A DNA stretch of 5,689 nucleotides from Spirochaetales bacterium (lineage in GTDB: Bacteria > Spirochaetota > Spirochaetia > DTKZ01): NCBI GenBank assembly GCA_031280945.1, contig JAITGB010000068.1, positions 1 through 5,689 of the forward strand. The letters run 5' to 3'. Both the position numbers and the translations under genes were made by a program. Of this stretch, positions 5,537-5,689 are shown piece by piece (within the stretch, counting starts at the first letter, position 1; every line of letters begins with the position of its first letter). Under the pieces are notes generated by a model. It had not been told where the DNA came from and made no database searches. It saw only the letters and a list, made by a program, of their open reading frames with translations.

Positions 5537-5565
5537 AGTATGAAAACAATCAGTCGGGTTGTCAA
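5537..5565 (-). promoter_or_regulatory. Promoter of the EIIA-CBS/permease operon, predicted leaderless
   Basis: On the minus strand a perfect TTGACA (5565-5560) is followed by a 17-base spacer and CATACT (5542-5537, 4 of 6 to TATAAT, keeping A2 and T6). Only seven bases (TATTAAC) separate the -10 from the ATG at 5529, so transcription should begin within a base or two of the start codon. The lack of any SD in front of this ATG agrees with a leaderless mRNA. Confidence 0.6.
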
Positions 5566-5636
5566 TGCCACGCAATGCCTCATAAATTATCTATCCGAAA
5601 AGGTTGTGTGCCTCAAAATAAAAATATAGCCCAAAT

Positions 5637-5642
5637 TATACT
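5637..5642 (+). promoter_or_regulatory. Possible -10 element of the divergent gene at the right edge
   Basis: TATACT (5 of 6 to consensus) lies 26 bases before the ATG at 5669, in an AT-rich stretch (5612-5643) that contrasts with the GC-rich RBS region after it. No convincing -35 is present at 16-18 bases upstream, so this is tentative. Together with the minus-strand promoter at 5537-5565 it would make 5530-5668 a divergent promoter region. Confidence 0.35.
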
Positions 5643-5668
5643 TGTTCCAACCGCGCCGGGAGGAACAC

Positions 5669-5689
5669 ATGGGGTTAGACATGCACAGC
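5669..5689 (+). CDS. Start of a divergent gene, N-terminus only (runs off window)
   Basis: The frame is ATG GGG TTA GAC ATG CAC AGC, coding MGLDMHS up to the window end. It is supported by a strong SD GGGAGG (5658-5663) five bases before the ATG and by a possible -10 (TATACT, 5637-5642). The second in-frame ATG at 5681 is too far from the SD to be preferred. Seven residues are too few to name a family. Confidence 0.5.

Noticed and set aside
5530..5583. N-terminal extension of the EIIA-CBS protein from ATG 5583
   Set aside because: The added 18 residues are not part of the EIIA domain, and a consensus -35/-10 pair sits inside this stretch; the start at 5529 fits the family better.

Overview
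The window appears to be chromosomal DNA from a bacterium with an outer membrane. One gene product has a signal peptide, a beta-barrel-like composition and a terminal aromatic residue. Fe-S clusters are assembled by a NifS/NifU-type pair rather than a full isc or suf operon, which is common in anaerobes. The mix of genes (NifS plus a two-domain NifU, an EIIA-CBS protein beside an ArsB/NhaD-type permease, GC-rich structured intergenic repeats) makes me think of a spirochaete such as a gut Treponema. That is an impression from gene content, not proof. I see no rRNA, tRNA, transposase, phage gene or CRISPR array.

Layout from left to right. (1) The C-terminal end of a HEPN-domain protein enters from the left edge and stops at 228. 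(2) A GC-rich non-coding stretch (229-527) holds a structured repeat (copy A, about 262-446) and then the promoter region of the next operon. (3) nifS (528-1712) and nifU (1715-2308) form a tight two-gene operon with a 2-base gap. (4) A second, inverted copy of the repeat (copy B, about 2310-2470) begins 2 bases after the nifU stop. (5) A gene for an exported outer-membrane beta-barrel-like protein (2571-3299) has its own good promoter and Shine-Dalgarno (SD) sequence. (6) On the opposite strand and convergent with it lies a two-gene operon read right to left: an EIIA-like/double-CBS regulator (4627-5529), then an ArsB/NhaD-type 12-TM-class ion or anion permease (3341-4618). (7) At the right edge a divergent gene begins on the plus strand (5669 onward, only 7 codons visible).

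How the genes work together. NifS removes sulfur from cysteine and passes it to the scaffold domain of NifU, which also carries a permanent [2Fe-2S] BFD-type domain. Together they are probably the general Fe-S assembly system, since no nitrogenase genes are nearby. The EIIA-CBS protein has a phosphorylatable-type histidine and two nucleotide-binding-type CBS modules but no EIIB/EIIC partner here. It probably senses phosphotransferase and adenylate state and controls the co-transcribed permease.

The most interesting points are: the two inverted repeat copies, which share short conserved blocks but have hairpins rebuilt with different, self-complementary stems; the exact 19-bp inverted ends that bracket nifS-nifU; an abrupt GAG-to-GAA codon switch inside nifS; a promoter placed so that the EIIA-CBS mRNA should be leaderless; and the EIIA-CBS/permease pairing itself.
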